From: Clostridiales bacterium UBA4644
GTDB lineage: Bacteria > Bacillota > Clostridia > Oscillospirales > Butyricicoccaceae
Length of the DNA stretch: 6,262 bases
Direction of reading: 5' to 3'
Assembly: GCA_002405755.1 (NCBI GenBank)
Contig: DHMK01000026.1
Coordinates: forward strand, 348 to 6,609
Positions 1 to 6,060 of the stretch are shown in pieces (position 1 is the first letter of the stretch; the number at the start of each line of letters is the position of its first letter). The notes under the pieces were generated by a model, which was not told the origin of the DNA, searched no databases, and worked only from the letters and a program-made list of their open reading frames with translations. Both the position numbers and the translations under genes were made by a program.

Positions 1-644
1 AGGATGGAGTCCACCTCGTCCACCACGGCGAAGTGGAAGGGCCGCTGGACCATATCCTGCTTGAAGATGCACATATTGTCCCGCAGGTAGTCGAAGCCCA
101 TCTCATTATTGGTGCCGTAGGTCACGTCGGCGGCATAGGCCGCCCGGCGCTGCTCCTTATCCAGATCGTGGATGATGATGCCGCAGGAAAGGCCCATAAA
201 GCGATAAACATTGCCCATCATCTCGCCCTGATACTTGGCCAGATAGTCGTTGACGGTGACGATATGCACGCCCTTGCCCGTAAGGCCGTTGAGATAGGCG
301 GGCAGGGTGGAGGTCAGGGTCTTGCCCTCGCCGGTCTTCATCTCGGCGATGCGGCCCTGATGGAGGATGATGCCGCCGATGAGCTGCACCCGGAAGGGAA
401 ACTCACCCAGCACCCGCCGGTCGGCCTCCCGCATGGCGGCAAAGGCCTCGGGCAGCAGCTCGTCCAGCGTCTCGCCGCCCGCCAGCCGCTCCCGGAACCA
501 GGGGGTCTTGGCCTGAAGCTGCGCGTCTGTCAGGGCGGCATATTCCGGCTCCAGCGCCTCGATTTTTTCCACCAGGGGCAGAATGCGCTTGATCTCCCGG
601 GAGGAGGTGTCGCCAAAAAGCTTTTTCATCAGACTGGTTGCCAT
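1..644 (-). CDS. secA: SecA, preprotein translocase ATPase (N-terminal part; C-terminus outside window)
   Basis: SecA is the cytosolic ATPase motor that pushes unfolded preproteins through the SecYEG channel. The visible 214 codons cover the N-terminal helices and most of the first nucleotide-binding fold. Diagnostic motifs are QLIGGIILHQGRIAEMKTGE leading into Walker A (MKTGEGKT, residues 102-109), HIVTVNDYLA (127-136), YGTNNEMGFDYLRDN (176-190) and the DEVD Walker B (209-212) in VVDEVDSI. Family members are usually about 800-950 residues, so roughly three quarters of the gene lies off the left edge. The ATG start is supported by an AAAGGAAG ribosome binding site at 652-659, 7 bases upstream, and by an N-terminus (MATSLMKKLFGD) of typical form. 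One oddity is residues 137-141, KYQGE, where SecA proteins such as those of E. coli and B. subtilis have an RDAE-type segment. The identification is very secure. Confidence 0.97.
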   Translation of the reverse strand, partial: MATSLMKKLFGDTSSREIKRILPLVEKIEALEPEYAALTDAQLQAKTPWFRERLAGGETLDELLPEAFAAMREADRRVLGEFPFRVQLIGGIILHQGRIAEMKTGEGKTLTSTLPAYLNGLTGKGVHIVTVNDYLAKYQGEMMGNVYRFMGLSCGIIIHDLDKEQRRAAYAADVTYGTNNEMGFDYLRDNMCIFKQDMVQRPFHFAVVDEVDSI

Positions 645-688
645 TGTAAAACTTCCTTTCAGAAGAGAAACCTCTCAAGATCCTTTTT

Positions 689-697
689 ATTTTACCA
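689..697 (-). promoter_or_regulatory. Probable secA promoter, extended -10 element
   Basis: Read on the minus strand, the sequence is TGG followed by TAAAAT, which matches TATAAT at five of six positions and carries the upstream TG of an extended -10. No good -35 lies 16-18 bases further upstream, which fits an extended -10 promoter. Transcription would start near 682 and give a leader of about 37 bases. This is inferred from motif and position only. Confidence 0.5.
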
Positions 698-748
698 CAG
701 CTTTCCCCGAAAAGAAAGCAGAAACCGGTTGTTGCGGGCAGGTTTTTG

Positions 749-757
749 TGATATACT
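749..757 (+). promoter_or_regulatory. Probable promoter of the YcxB-like/methyltransferase unit, extended -10
   Basis: The sequence TGATATACT contains TATACT (five of six to consensus) at 752-757 preceded by TG at 749-750. A weak -35 candidate, TTGTTG, is at 729-734 with a 17-base spacer. Transcription would start near 764, about 38 bases before the ATG at 802. It is arranged back to back with the secA promoter in a 157-base divergent region. Confidence 0.6.
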
Positions 758-801
758 GGTGAACAAAGCGTGAATCTTTCGGCAAAAAGGAGGGCGCTTC
801 C

Positions 802-1326
802 ATGAAGCTGCAGTATATCGTACATACCACCTGGGACGAAAAGGCCATGACGGCCTATGCCGCCGTCATTCAGGCGGGGCAGTCCACACCCCTTTCCCGA
901 ACGGTCTCCCGGGTGGTGGCGCTGGCGATCCTGGCCTTCGGCATCACGGTGATGCTCGTCCGGGGCTTTCAGCTGGTGCATTCGTTTATCCTTCTCATCG
1001 GCCTGCTGCTGCTGTTTTCCCAGCCCATGGGGCTGGCCCGGTCCCGCCGCAGGCTGATGCGGGCGCTGGGAGGCAAGAGCCAGCAGGTGGATTATCGCTT
1101 CGGGGAAAGCGGCTTCGACGCCGCGCCCGCCGGCGGCGCGGCAGAGCATCTGAGCTACGGCGCCCTGACCCGGCTGGTGGAGACGAAGAACTATCTCTTC
1201 CTCTTCGTGGGCCCCGGCAAGGCCCACATCCTGGGCAAGGGCGACTTTACCCAGGGCGACAGCGCCGGTCTGCTGGCCTTTCTGGCGGAAAAGACCGGCA
1301 AGCAGCCGGAGAAGCTGGAGCTCTGA
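802..1326 (+). CDS. YcxB-like small membrane protein
   Basis: This is a 174-residue protein of the YcxB-like type, whose biochemical role is not established. Two hydrophobic segments lie at about residues 36-53 and 58-74, separated by a very short turn (RGFQ), so they form a helical hairpin in the membrane. The basic stretch LARSRRRLMR (78-87) follows the second helix and suggests that the C-terminal domain is cytoplasmic. Residues 97-168 show the family pattern: YRFGESGF, then LSYGALTRLVETKNYLFLF, then a lysine-containing ILGKGDF and GLLAFLAEKTGK. The start is set by AGGAGG at 788-793, 8 bases before the ATG. The gene ends 3 bases before the methyltransferase gene, so the two are almost certainly cotranscribed. 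Family membership comes from the recalled pattern. The transport or sensing role, if any, is unknown. Confidence 0.8.
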   Translation: MKLQYIVHTTWDEKAMTAYAAVIQAGQSTPLSRTVSRVVALAILAFGITVMLVRGFQLVHSFILLIGLLLLFSQPMGLARSRRRLMRALGGKSQQVDYRFGESGFDAAPAGGAAEHLSYGALTRLVETKNYLFLFVGPGKAHILGKGDFTQGDSAGLLAFLAEKTGKQPEKLEL

Positions 1327-1329
1327 GCC

Positions 1330-2331
1330 ATGGCGGACTATGTCCTGCTGCCCCATCCGGGCCACGGACGGATCTATCTCTCCGGGGCCTTTTCCGCTGC
1401 TGCGGCGGAGCTTTCCGCCCTGGTACCGGAGGCGGCCGTTGGGGAGACCGTCCTTTGCGGCGCGCCGGCCTATGCCCTTTCCCTGCCCCGGCCGCTGACG
1501 GAGCCGCAGCTGCGCGCCCTCGGGGCGAGCTCGCTGTTTTATGCCCTGTTCCAGCGGGAGGGGGCGCTTCTGCTTCCGGTGGAGCCGCCGGAATGGCGGG
1601 CCATGCCCGACGGGCTGAACGCCATCCTGAAATATCCCGGCAAGACCAACGAGCGCTTCACCCGGCTGCTGGTCCATCTGGCGGCGGCAGCGGCGGCGCG
1701 TCTGCGGCCTGTCCCCACCCTGCTGGACCCCATGTGCGGACAGGGGACCACTTTGTTTGAGGCCGCCATCCGGGGCTGGAACGCCATCGGCGTGGAGACG
1801 CTGGAGCAGCCGCTGCACAGGGGCCGGGTCTATTTTGAGAGCTATCTGAAAACGGGCCGCTATAAGCACCGGCTCCGGGAGGAGCCCATCGTCCGGGAGG
1901 GCAGGCGGCTTGGCCGCTTCGTCCAGGCGGATTATGCCCCCACCAAAGATGCCTGGCAGACGGAGGACACCCGCTTTGTCCGCTTCGTCCGGGGCGACGC
2001 CGCTCAGTGCGGCCTGCTTTTGCCCCGGGGCTGCGCCGAGCTTTTGGCCTGCGACCTGCCCTATGGGGTGCAGCACGGCGCTGCCGGCCGGGAGGGCCTT
2101 CGGCGGGACGCCGCTTCGCTGACGGCTCAATGCGCCCCCGGCTGGTTTTCCGTCCTGCGGCCCGGAAGCGGGCTGGCCCTGGCCTATAATTGCCACACCA
2201 CCCGGCGAGACGCCCTGGCGCAGGCGCTGGCCCAGGTGGGCTTTGCCGTCCTGCCGCCCATTTCCGGGCTGGCGCACCGGGTGGATCAGGCCATCCTGCG
2301 GGATGTGATCCAGGCGCAAAAGCCGCTGTAA
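1330..2331 (+). CDS. TRM11/UPF0020-type SAM-dependent RNA methyltransferase
   Basis: This 333-residue protein resembles the TRM11/TrmG10 and RlmK/L-like group, many of which methylate the N2 of guanosine in tRNA or rRNA. The SAM-binding motif I is LLDPMCGQGTTLFEAAIRG (131-149), with an acidic residue ending the next strand (GVE, 154-156). Motif IV is CDLPYG (241-246), at the place where the family has D/N-P-P-Y. The segment KYPGKTNERFTRLL (101-114), just before the catalytic domain, is typical of this group. Residues 1-98 replace the usual THUMP or ferredoxin-like RNA-binding region and look divergent. A GGAG at 1317-1320, inside the end of the previous gene and 9 bases before the ATG, suggests translational coupling. 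The RNA target cannot be told from the sequence. A DNA methyltransferase is less likely, because there is no target-recognition domain and no restriction partner. Confidence 0.83.
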   Translation: MADYVLLPHPGHGRIYLSGAFSAAAAELSALVPEAAVGETVLCGAPAYALSLPRPLTEPQLRALGASSLFYALFQREGALLLPVEPPEWRAMPDGLNAILKYPGKTNERFTRLLVHLAAAAAARLRPVPTLLDPMCGQGTTLFEAAIRGWNAIGVETLEQPLHRGRVYFESYLKTGRYKHRLREEPIVREGRRLGRFVQADYAPTKDAWQTEDTRFVRFVRGDAAQCGLLLPRGCAELLACDLPYGVQHGAAGREGLRRDAASLTAQCAPGWFSVLRPGSGLALAYNCHTTRRDALAQALAQVGFAVLPPISGLAHRVDQAILRDVIQAQKPL

Positions 2332-2395
2332 TGCCGTTTTTTCAAAACAAAGCGTAATAGATCTTGCATTTATTCCAAAAAAGGAGAGCAAAATT

Positions 2396-3583
2396 ATGGA
2401 TTTTCAGAAGCAAGCGGAAGCCATCCGCGATGAAATGATCGCCATCCGCCGGGACCTGCATCAGCATCCCGAGCTGGGCACCTTTGAGCACGAGACCCAC
2501 AAGCGCATCTGCGCCCTGCTGGACGCCTGGGGCATCGAGCATCAGGACATCGCCGACACGGGCATCCTGGGCATCATCCGGGGCGGCAAGCCCGGCAACT
2601 GCGTTGGCATCCGGGCGGATATGGACGCGCTGCCCCTGCAGGAGGACCGGGACCGGAGCTATTGCTCCAAAAACGACGGCGTCATGCACGCCTGCGGCCA
2701 CGATGTGCATATGACCGTCCTGCTGGGCGTGGCGAAGCTGTGCAAGGAGATGCAGGCGGAGCTTCCCGGAACGGTAAAGCTGTTTTTCCAGCCTGCGGAG
2801 GAGACCGTTGGCGGCGGCGAGCGCATGGTGCAGCAGGGCTGCTGCGAAAACCCCAAGGTGGATTATTCCATCGGCCTGCACGTTCAGCCCTATATGGACG
2901 CGGGCAACGTGGAGCTGCGCTACGGCCAGCTGAACGCCTCCTGTGATACCGTCACCATCGTGGTCCACGGCAAGGCCGGCCACGGCGCTTATCCCGAGCG
3001 TGGCATAGACGCCATCGTGGCCGCCGCCGGCATCATCTCCGGCCTGCAGACCTTCGTCAGCCGCAACATCAGCCCCCTGAACAACGCCGTCCTTACCATC
3101 GGCACCATCCAGGGCGGCGCAAAGAGCAACATCGTGGCCGATGAGGTGAAGATGACGGGCACCCTGCGGACGCTGGACCCCGAGACCCGCGTCTTTGCCC
3201 GGGACCGGATCACCGCCATCGCACAGGGCATCGCCCAGGGCTACGGCTGCACGGCGGATGTGGATGTGGAATGGGGCTATGCCGCCCTGATCAACACCGA
3301 CGCGGTGGTGGACGTGGTGAAGGAATGCGCCCAGGAGATGCTGGGGCGGGAGCACGTGCTGATCAAGCAGTTCCCATCGCTGGGCGGCGAGGATTTTTCC
3401 TATTTCATCGATGCCTCCGCCCACGGCGGCGCGTTTTATCACCTGGGCTGCGGCAACAGCGCCAAGGGCATCACCGCCGCCCTGCACAACCAGCAGTTTG
3501 ATGTGGATGAAAATTGCATCCCCGTGGGCATCGCCCTGCAGATGAAGATCCTGATGAAGCTGCTCACCCGGGAAGAAAAGTAA
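2396..3583 (+). CDS. M20 family metallopeptidase / N-acyl-amino-acid amidohydrolase
   Basis: This 395-residue cytosolic enzyme belongs to the M20D group (hippurate hydrolase, IAA-amino-acid hydrolase and N-acetyl-amino-acid deacylase relatives), which hydrolyse the amide bond of N-acylated amino acids with a two-metal centre. Key motifs are RRDLHQHPELG (18-28), GIRADMDALP (71-80), MHACGHDVHM (97-106), FQPAEE (131-136), GLHV (160-163), GGEDFSYF (330-337) and AALHNQQFD (361-369). By comparison with the family the metal ligands are C100, H102, E136, H162 and H364, with E135 as the likely general base, so all are present. Residues from about 180 to 290 form the inserted dimerisation domain (HGKAGHGAYP, GGAKSNIVAD). 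AAGGAGAG at 2381-2388 fixes the start. The 64-base gap after the methyltransferase gene has no clear terminator or promoter, so it may be cotranscribed. The length is normal. The exact substrate is not determinable; a full dipeptidase or an N-acetyl-diaminopimelate deacetylase role is possible. Confidence 0.92.
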   Translation: MDFQKQAEAIRDEMIAIRRDLHQHPELGTFEHETHKRICALLDAWGIEHQDIADTGILGIIRGGKPGNCVGIRADMDALPLQEDRDRSYCSKNDGVMHACGHDVHMTVLLGVAKLCKEMQAELPGTVKLFFQPAEETVGGGERMVQQGCCENPKVDYSIGLHVQPYMDAGNVELRYGQLNASCDTVTIVVHGKAGHGAYPERGIDAIVAAAGIISGLQTFVSRNISPLNNAVLTIGTIQGGAKSNIVADEVKMTGTLRTLDPETRVFARDRITAIAQGIAQGYGCTADVDVEWGYAALINTDAVVDVVKECAQEMLGREHVLIKQFPSLGGEDFSYFIDASAHGGAFYHLGCGNSAKGITAALHNQQFDVDENCIPVGIALQMKILMKLLTREEK

Positions 3584-3606
3584 AAAACCACCCAGAAAGC
3601 AAAGCT

Positions 3607-3637
3607 CGGGCAGGTCCGCAAGGGACCTGCCCGTTTT
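3607..3637 (+). terminator. Rho-independent terminator after the amidohydrolase gene
   Basis: A perfect 11-base-pair stem, CGGGCAGGTCC (3607-3617) with GGACCTGCCCG (3623-3633), closes a 5-base loop GCAAG and is followed at once by TTTT and then CTGTTTCT. It lies 23 bases after the amidohydrolase stop codon. The same stem would form in the leftward transcript of the SLH gene, where it is followed by the moderately U-rich GAGCTTTGCTTTC. It may therefore also serve that gene, less efficiently. Confidence 0.9.
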
Positions 3638-3660
3638 CTGTTTCTCCGGCCGGCCTTCGG

Positions 3661-5982
3661 TCAGCCGCGGACGGGGCGGAGATCCCGGTTGAAGAGATAC
3701 AGCGTCTGTCCGGTATAGGGATTGATGGCGGGGACGAAGGTATAGGGCAGGTTGTCGGACACCTCGGTAAACTCGTTGTAGCTGCCCAGGCGGCGGCCGG
3801 TGACCCAGACCAGATCGCCGGGACGGAGGGAGGCATTCACCTGGGTGCCGCTGGCGGGATCGATGCAGAAGCGGGAATGATCCTCCGCCGTGACCTGATA
3901 CCGGCCGATCTGGTGGGCATAAACGCTGCGCTCCGCCACGATGACGGCCTGCTCGATGGTGCAGGTGCCGTTTGGTGCGAGGGTGGTGGCGGTGGTGCCG
4001 GCGATCAGGCCCAGGGCGTTCATAAAGGCCATGGGCTCCTTGGCCCAGCTCTGGATCTGGCCGCTGTCCTTATAGGAGGACAGCTTGGAGGTGTAGCCGG
4101 TATAGGCGTAGTCGGAGTTCTTTTCCACATAGCGCAGGGTGCGGTAGAGGAAGGCGGCCATCTGCTGGCGGGTCAGGGTGCCATTGGGCTGGAAGGTGGT
4201 GGCGGTAACGCCGGTGGTGATGCCGGCGGCATAGGCCTTGCGCACATAGGCGCTGTCCGTATCGGTAAAGGTCCCGGCGGGGGCGGGGGTGATGCTCTTG
4301 CCCGTGAGGGTCTCCGCCAGGCGGACGGCCACGGCGCAGAACTGCAGACGGGTGATGTTTTTCGTATAGTCGCCGCCCAGCAGCGCCGTATCCAGCAGAT
4401 CGTCGTTGAGGGCCAGGTTCACGTCGCTCTGGGCCCAGGCGCTGGTCTTGGCGTCGCTCTTGCGGCGGACGGCGAACATTCCCGGCTGGACCTCCGTGCT
4501 GCTCAGGGCCAGGGTCTCCTGCATCTTCAGGGAGGCGTTGACCTCCGCCTGATACTGGGCCAGGGTCATGTGGGGATCCATGCCGGCGAGGGCCAGGTCC
4601 TTGGCGGTGAGATGCTGCTGAACATCGCGGCTGGACTTGCCGCAGGTCTGGCAGCTGAGCCAGTAAATGTGCTCGCCGGCGGCGTTGACGCCGATATAGG
4701 CGCTGTCGCAGGGCAGCTCGGCGTAATATTCCCCGTTGTGGACCTTTTCCGCCATGGAGATGGTGCTGGCGATATACTCCGTCTGGGCCACATGGTTGGC
4801 GTTGTACTCACATTTGCCGCAGATGAAGCAGGAATAATACCACCGCTGGGCAGTGCGGCAGTCGGAATAGGTATAGGCCCGGTCGGCGGAGCGGATCTGC
4901 CGGGTGAACTTGTGGCTGGTACACCATTCCTTGGCGGCGGAGGCCCCGGCCTTCTGGGCGGCATACACGTCGCTGCCGGAATAGGCCTTGATGGTGTAGG
5001 GGATGGTATAGGCCCGCTCGTTCAGCGACGCCTTAAGGGCGGAAACGGCGGCCTCCGGAATAAACAGCGTGGTGGCCGCGGTGTAGAAGGGATCGGCGCT
5101 GTAGGATTCAAAATAGAAGCTGTGGTCCAGCGGGTTGCGCAGGGCTTCGTCCATCCGCTGGATGAAGGTGTAAACGTCCACCTTGCTGCTCAGCCAGACC
5201 TCCTTCACATAGCGGCAGTTGGTCAGCAGCAGGGGGAAGGATTCGGCGCAGTAGGTGTTGTAAAAATCGCTGTCGCCGGCGTCCAGAATGACGGTCCCCA
5301 CATTGCTGTAGTCATCCAGGCAGGAAAGGTCGTAGCCGTCGCCCTTGTCCGATCCGTCCAGAATGACCAGGTTGGTGGCGATGGCCGTCAGGTTGTTCCG
5401 GTCGGCCTGGGCCTGGGTAACGGAGGGATACATGGCCCGGCGGGTGGCGGCCAGAGCGGAGGCGCTCGCCGCCTGCTCCACCTCCAGCTCCGCCTTTTCC
5501 TCCTCGCTGAGCCGCTCGCCCGGGATGGTCAGGCTCACCTGCAGGGTGGGGAAATAGGCCGCGCTGGTGCGCACCGTGGCGGGCACGCCGTTGACGGTGG
5601 CGGAAAAGGTGTCCGGCCCCACCACATAGTCGCTGCCGCTGTAATTGGCGCAGTAGGCTCCGGCAGTGTCGAAGGCCAGCTTCACATTGACCAGATAGGT
5701 GGTGCCGGCGCGGAAGAGATATTCGTCGTCGTCGGTGACCACATCGTCTCCCTGCCACTCGGTATATAGGACGGTGGCGCCGTTGGCCAGCAGGTCGATG
5801 CTGCCGCTTTTGATGGATCTCACGGTGACCTGAGTCTCCATCTCGTTGGGGTCGCCGGCCTTGGGCAGGTCGATGACGATGTCCACGCTCTTGAGCTTGG
5901 TCACCGCCGCGAACGCCGCCGTGGGCAGCAGCGTCAGGGTCAGCGCAAGGCAGAGCAGCAGACTGAGCAGTCGTTTTTTCAT
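3661..5982 (-). CDS. Secreted S-layer homology (SLH) domain protein with cysteine-rich module
   Basis: This is a 773-residue exported protein of unknown function, expected to sit on the cell wall. The start MKKRLLSLLL is chosen over an upstream in-frame ATG at 6099 because it opens a classical signal peptide (cleavage after AFA, residue 25) and has AGGAGG 9 bases upstream. No lipobox is seen. Residues 28-140 are beta-rich, with an F/G/Y pattern (LFRAGTTYLVNVKLAF, then ATVNGVPATV) like a sandwich module in other Firmicutes surface proteins. Residues 158-184 look helical. Residues 200-340 are an unrecognised region with a few strand-like hydrophobic stretches. Residues 351-450 are cysteine-rich (C354, C375, C385, C388, C391, C444, C447). 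Three SLH repeats occupy 516-695, and a Gly/Tyr-rich tail fills 696-773. SLH domains bind pyruvylated secondary wall polymers. The gene has its own promoter and is convergent with the amidohydrolase gene, so no operon partner is visible. The SLH and secretion calls are firm; the function is unknown. Confidence 0.88.
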   Translation of the reverse strand: MKKRLLSLLLCLALTLTLLPTAAFAAVTKLKSVDIVIDLPKAGDPNEMETQVTVRSIKSGSIDLLANGATVLYTEWQGDDVVTDDDEYLFRAGTTYLVNVKLAFDTAGAYCANYSGSDYVVGPDTFSATVNGVPATVRTSAAYFPTLQVSLTIPGERLSEEEKAELEVEQAASASALAATRRAMYPSVTQAQADRNNLTAIATNLVILDGSDKGDGYDLSCLDDYSNVGTVILDAGDSDFYNTYCAESFPLLLTNCRYVKEVWLSSKVDVYTFIQRMDEALRNPLDHSFYFESYSADPFYTAATTLFIPEAAVSALKASLNERAYTIPYTIKAYSGSDVYAAQKAGASAAKEWCTSHKFTRQIRSADRAYTYSDCRTAQRWYYSCFICGKCEYNANHVAQTEYIASTISMAEKVHNGEYYAELPCDSAYIGVNAAGEHIYWLSCQTCGKSSRDVQQHLTAKDLALAGMDPHMTLAQYQAEVNASLKMQETLALSSTEVQPGMFAVRRKSDAKTSAWAQSDVNLALNDDLLDTALLGGDYTKNITRLQFCAVAVRLAETLTGKSITPAPAGTFTDTDSAYVRKAYAAGITTGVTATTFQPNGTLTRQQMAAFLYRTLRYVEKNSDYAYTGYTSKLSSYKDSGQIQSWAKEPMAFMNALGLIAGTTATTLAPNGTCTIEQAVIVAERSVYAHQIGRYQVTAEDHSRFCIDPASGTQVNASLRPGDLVWVTGRRLGSYNEFTEVSDNLPYTFVPAINPYTGQTLYLFNRDLRPVRG
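3898..4437 (-). repeat. Three tandem SLH domains inside the secreted protein
   Basis: SLH1 (residues 516-575) starts at WAQSDVNLAL and contains DYTKNITRLQFCAVAVRL, ending in FTDTDS. SLH2 (576-645) contains AYAAGITTGVTATTFQPNGT followed by LTRQQMAAFLYRTL, and is the closest to consensus. SLH3 (646-695) starts at WAKEPMAFMNALGLIAGTTA and continues with TLAPNGTCTIEQAVIVAERS; here the usual TR is TI. The TATTxxPNGT core is shared by SLH2 and SLH3, which points to an internal duplication. Together the three are expected to form one cell-wall-binding trimeric unit. Confidence 0.88.
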
Positions 5983-5991
5983 GGGATCTCT

Positions 5992-5997
5992 CCTCCT
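5992..5997 (-). promoter_or_regulatory. Ribosome binding site that fixes the SLH protein start
   Basis: Read on the minus strand the sequence is AGGAGG, followed by AGAGATCCC and then ATG at 5982. The 9-base spacing is good. The alternative in-frame ATG at 6099 has no comparable site, and its extra 39 residues would bury the signal peptide, so translation most likely begins at 5982. Confidence 0.85.
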
Positions 5998-6022
5998 GTC
6001 AAAAGTAAAATTCAGCAGCTTC

Positions 6023-6031
6023 AGCATACCA
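6023..6031 (-). promoter_or_regulatory. Probable promoter of the SLH protein gene, extended -10
   Basis: On the minus strand, TGG precedes TATGCT (five of six to TATAAT), giving an extended -10 element. No good -35 is visible near 6046-6051; that place is taken by a palindrome. Transcription would start near 6016, giving a leader of about 34 bases. The upstream ATG at 6099 would lie outside this transcript, which agrees with the start chosen at 5982. Confidence 0.5.
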
Positions 6032-6046
6032 CTTTTTCCCCGTTTT

Positions 6047-6060
6047 TGCCGCCGGCGGCA
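6047..6060. promoter_or_regulatory. 14-base perfect palindrome over the -35 region of the SLH gene
   Basis: TGCCGCCGGCGGCA equals its own reverse complement. If the -10 at 6023-6028 is right, the palindrome covers the -35 position and just upstream, where a dimeric regulator could act. GC-rich palindromes also occur by chance in DNA of this composition, so an operator role is only a suggestion. Confidence 0.3.

Noticed and set aside
33..773. A 246-codon plus-strand open frame over the start of secA.
   Set aside because: It overlaps the secA coding region and the divergent promoters and shows no family features; SecA on the minus strand is unambiguous.
403..2391. A 662-codon open frame on the minus strand opposite the YcxB-like and methyltransferase genes.
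   Set aside because: It crosses three genes and two intergenic regions and has the Gln/Gly/Arg-rich composition of an antisense frame, while the other strand encodes recognisable families.
2332..2395. A possible separate promoter for the amidohydrolase gene in this AT-rich gap.
   Set aside because: Candidate boxes (TTTTCA, TAATAG, TTGCAT) do not form a pair with acceptable spacing, so I did not call one.
3648..3655. The palindrome GGCCGGCC between the convergent genes.
   Set aside because: An 8-base GC palindrome is expected by chance in DNA of this composition and has no supporting context.
3514..5769. A 751-codon open frame on the plus strand opposite the SLH gene.
   Set aside because: It is a shadow of GC-rich codon bias: its product is a Gly/Ala/Gln-rich low-complexity chain with no domain, signal or ribosome binding site, and it runs over the terminator and a gene with clear SLH motifs.
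5997..6002. A perfect TTGACA on the minus strand that could be a -35 box.
   Set aside because: It abuts the SLH gene ribosome binding site, so the -10 would fall inside the coding region, and no TATAAT-like sequence lies at the right distance.
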